A stretch of DNA of 64,000 nt, taken from contig MCFG01000034.1 of assembly GCA_002104895.1 (NCBI GenBank), forward strand, positions 114,501 through 178,500. Direction: 5' to 3'. This document shows positions 60,607 through 64,000 of the stretch, piece after piece. The notes under the pieces were generated by a model. That model was given only the letters and a program-made list of their open reading frames with translations, ran no database searches and was not told the DNA's origin. Positions within the stretch are counted from its first letter, which is position 1; each line of letters starts with the position of its first letter. Both the position numbers and the translations under genes were made by a program. Source of the stretch: Anaeromyces robustus (taxonomy: Eukaryota > Neocallimastigomycota > Neocallimastigomycetes > Neocallimastigales > Neocallimastigaceae).

Positions 60607-62106
60607 TTTTTAATATGCAATAATTATTATTTTTTAATTATTTATGAATACTTTTAATATAAAATATTAAATCAGAAAGTAAAAAAAGCTAAAATAATTT
60701 GTGTAATATTATTATAAAATTTATGTTCGCTATATACATATATAATATTCTCTGAACAAAATATATTATTAATTTATAAAAAAAAAAAGTATAAAAAAAA
60801 TAGATAAAGAAATTTAAATGTTTATATATATCTATATATACTATTCAGTAAAATAAAAATCTTTATATATATTTTATTATTATAATTAAAATATATAAAC
60901 TATTTCCGTTTTTAATTAAAAAAATATGTAATATTAAAATTCTATTAAAAACTTTATAAATTTATTATTATAATAAATAAAAAAAAAAGTGACTTCTACT
61001 TCAAAAACTATAGTTTGAATTAAATAAATAAACAAAAAAAATGAAAGAAAGAGAAAGAAAATAAAAAATAAATAAAAAATTGAATATATTTCAAAAATAA
61101 TATATATATAAATCATTATATAAAAAATAGTGAGTTCAAACTTTTTATAAAAAAATATTTGCAATAAATTGAAATTATGATGAAAATTTTTTAAATTTTT
61201 TAAAATTAATTTCAAAAATTTTAAATCTAATCTTTTTTAATTTAATTAAATTGTACATTATTTAATACAATGTAATGTAATCAATTTATTTATTTATATA
61301 TTTCATTCATTTATATATTATATAATAATTTATAAGCATTTATTTAATTACAAAGGAAATAATAAATATATATAAATAATACTGAATATAATAATTTTTT
61401 ATTTATGTTATAATAAAAGAAAAGAAATGAATATTTATATACATTAAAAAATATGTTTTTTTTTTTCTTTTTCATAACAGTAAAAATAATACTCATTATA
61501 TTTGAATTAATTTTTTTTATTATATCTTGTTTTAAATAATGAAAAATTTGAAATACATTTTTTTATAATTTTAATTTATAATTAATATATTATTTCAAAT
61601 AATGAAATTACAATATATATATATATATAAATATTTTTCATTATTAAATTTTATTTATTATATTTTTTCATTTATAATATATTTTTCATTTATTCATTTA
61701 TTATTATTTATATTTATTTATTTATTTGTTTGTTTTTATTTATTTATTTATTTATTTACTTATTTATTATCCTAAATAAATATTAATATTGATATATTTA
61801 TTATAACTAATTATAGAACTTTTATAAAATAATAATTTTTATTATTGAATATATATATATATATATATATCATTAAACCATTTTCATTTATAATTAACGA
61901 TTAACATCACTTTCAAAATTAAATATATCATTTAATTCAGAAGTATTATAATTATTTTTATTATTTAGCATTTATAATTTATTATTAATAACAATTTTAT
62001 TCTTCTTCTTTTATTATTACAATTATTATTATTTTAATTTATTATTATTATTATTATTATTAAATAAAATAATACAATATAATTTTTATTAATATCTTTA
62101 TTAAAA
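60607..62106. other. Intergenic region between bZIP and TIP41 genes
   Basis: AT-rich. It includes ttta runs (61700-61765), a ta run (61850-61870) and a 25-codon ATG frame on the minus strand at 61894-61971 (NYNTSELNDIFNFESDVNR) that could be a tiny exon or upstream ORF. Nothing else is supported. Confidence 0.5.
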
Positions 62107-63687
62107 TTACATAATTTTTTCATATAAAACATATCCAATATTTCCATTACCAAAAACTGATTTTGGTAAATTAAGTATTTCGGGATCTAAAATTTTGTTA
62201 TTGTTTTGACTAGTTTCTAATTCAATATTTTCGTCAACAATTTTATTTGATACTTTCATAATAGATTGATGATCTTTTTTAGTTAAAACACTTGAAACCC
62301 AATTAGAATCTGCAAACATTTTAATTTCTGTTAATTTTTGTTTTTCTTCTGGTTCCCATGGTTTTGGTGGAGGTAAAGACTATTATATATATATATATTA
62401 TGTTATCAATATATTTTATATTCAATAATAATAATAATAATATTTATATTGATAATAATAATAATAATAATAATAATAATTATATTGATAATAATATAAT
62501 AATGGTAATAAATTAAAGTGACAATAAAAAATGTTAATTACATATTTTTATAATACCTTTTTAACATCTTCAAAAGACATTTCTCTACTAAAGTATTCAC
62601 TAAGCATATAATTTTTATCGAATTCAACGTAAACTCTTGTATCATTGGATCTAAACAATACATTTTCTATTCTAAGGAAGAAACGACATAGTACAAATAT
62701 GCCTGTTGGCATTACACGCTTAAATAAAATTTATATTACCGAAATAATAAAAAAATCAATAAATATATTATTATTAATAATATAAAGTATACATTTTTTT
62801 TATATTAATAATTATATATTTTATATGATTTATAAAATACTTACAACTTTAGCATCAAGAGTAGCTATACCATTATCAGCTAATTCATCTTCATATAAAA
62901 TAATTTGATCAAAGAATATAATTGGATCTCTCCTCATCAGTTTTCTCATATCAATTTGCTCTTTAGTAATTTCTACTTCCTACAACATATAATATATATA
63001 CATATATATACAGAAAAAAAAAATTAAAATAAATAATAATTATGTATATATCATTAGATATTAAAAACTTACAGTATTTTCAACTTTTCCTCTAAAATCT
63101 GTCGAAAAAGTCCAGTCATATGGTCTTACAATTTTCTTTTTTTCTTCTTCTTCTTTACTACTGTTAAATATAATTTCATTTTTTTTTTTTTTAAAAAAAA
63201 AAAAAGATACAATGTTAATTTTACCCCCATAATTAAAAATAATTTCTTTTAATTATTCTATATATTTCTTTATATTACTCTTATTATTGTTATTTTCTTT
63301 ATATTATTTTTATATTACTGTAAATAATTTTTTTTAATTATATATTATTTATTATATATAATTAATATAATTATTCCAAATCTGACATACAGATACTTAT
63401 AATATTTATATAATTTTAAAAATTATTATTATTATTACTACTACTATTGTCATTATCATCATTATTTTTAACAAAATAAATTACTAACTTTCTTGTAGCA
63501 TTCCATTTATCAGCAACAGCAACTCTTATCCAATTTTCGTTTTCTTTTAAATTAATTTGAACATTTCGAATTGCTTCAATAGCATTATAAGTCCATTTAA
63601 CATTTGTTTTTGTATTTTCTATTGTAACATGGTTATAACCAAAAAACATTTCAGGTAACTGTGGTATTTTCGTATCTTCTAAAACCC
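62107..63687 (-). CDS. TIP41: TIP41/TIPRL, TOR-PP2A pathway regulator, 3' part
   Basis: Five exons join on the minus strand: ~63687-63489, 63160-63073, 62979-62845, 62718-62557 and 62379-62107. GT-AG introns are 53-328 nt and all phases agree. The protein shows LPEMFFGYN, IVRPYDWTFSTDFRG, FFDQIILYEDELADNGIA, RVMPTGIFVLCRFFLRIE and NDTRVYVEFDKNYMLSEY, the successive blocks of TIP41-like proteins. Yeast Tip41 binds Tap42 and human TIPRL binds PP2A-type phosphatases, tuning TOR signalling in the cytosol. The N-terminal block (F-x-W-K-I) is not in the window, so the first exon lies beyond 64000 or in a part I cannot resolve. The C-terminal ~60 residues are divergent and Asn-rich. Confidence 0.9.
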
Positions 63688-64000
63688 TTATATTTATATT
63701 TATTATTTATTTTAATATTTTAATTAGAATTAATAGAATTAAATGAATTCATATTATTACTTGAAATTTTAAAATTAGATTTAATAATTTTAAATATATT
63801 TTATTTTTTAATTAATATTTAAATAAAAATAATATAGATATAATTAATAAAATGAAAAATTCATATAACAAAAAACAAAAAATAAACAAAAAAAAAAAAA
63901 AAAAAACAATATTGATATTGAATTATAAATCTTTCTATTTATATTCTTTATTATTATTATTTTAATATAATATGTATATCATAATAATAATTAAAATTTC
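63688..64000. other. Probable 5' intron or upstream DNA of TIP41
   Basis: AT-rich. A minus-strand MNSFNSINSN frame stops quickly and does not match the family's N-terminus. Confidence 0.4.

Overview
The window looks like nuclear DNA from a very AT-rich early-diverging fungus, most likely an anaerobic gut fungus (Neocallimastigomycota). The signs are overall base composition, long A/T homopolymers and ATT/ATTT microsatellites, Asn-rich low-complexity insertions in proteins, short GT-AG introns, secreted Thr-rich proteins with hevein-type (CBM18-like) chitin-binding modules, a fungal-type bZIP factor, and single-exon genes of bacterial appearance (a hexapeptide acetyltransferase and an alpha/beta hydrolase). 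A social amoeba was considered but fits less well. Assignments come from reading the sequence only, without database searches.

Layout. 1-2 kb: 5' part of a PRP46/PLRG1 spliceosomal WD40 gene on the minus strand, with a tandem repeat inside an intron. 2.5-5.6 kb: a decayed secreted-protein gene, then two LTR-like direct repeats around a spliced gag-like fragment, then a tRNA-like repeat. 5.9-15.5 kb: a 9.6-kb imperfect palindrome. Each arm has an identical 78-residue secreted cysteine-rich peptide gene, a decayed copia reverse-transcriptase fragment, a tRNA-like repeat and a 7-bp minisatellite; only the left arm carries a later ~500-bp insertion. 16.8-18.9 kb: a GT17 glycosyltransferase. 19-25 kb: gene-poor sequence. 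25-29.5 kb: a full-length ABCB-type transporter with damaged nucleotide-binding sites. 30.9-33.4 kb: acetyltransferase (minus) and alpha/beta hydrolase (plus). 37.2-45.3 kb: three tandem paralogues of a secreted vWA/chitin-binding protein, spaced about 3.3 kb. 49-51 kb: an ANKRD13-like gene with a repeated 3' end. 52-54.5 kb: a GC-richer, broken gene of foreign look, followed by three near-identical box C/D-like snoRNAs, each in its own intron. 54.8-60.6 kb: five open segments that join in frame into one 1731-codon Asn-rich bZIP gene. 62.1-63.7 kb: the 3' part of a TIP41/TIPRL gene running off the right edge.

The housekeeping genes (PRP46, ANKRD13-like, TIP41, bZIP) are unrelated neighbours. 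The accessory genes point to cell-wall or extracellular functions. The most unusual protein architecture is in the three tandem paralogues: the vWA domain appears to be inserted inside a hevein-type chitin-binding module, splitting its eight cysteines 5+3, and an intact module follows after a Thr-rich linker. The most unusual non-coding signal is the intronic snoRNA triplet.
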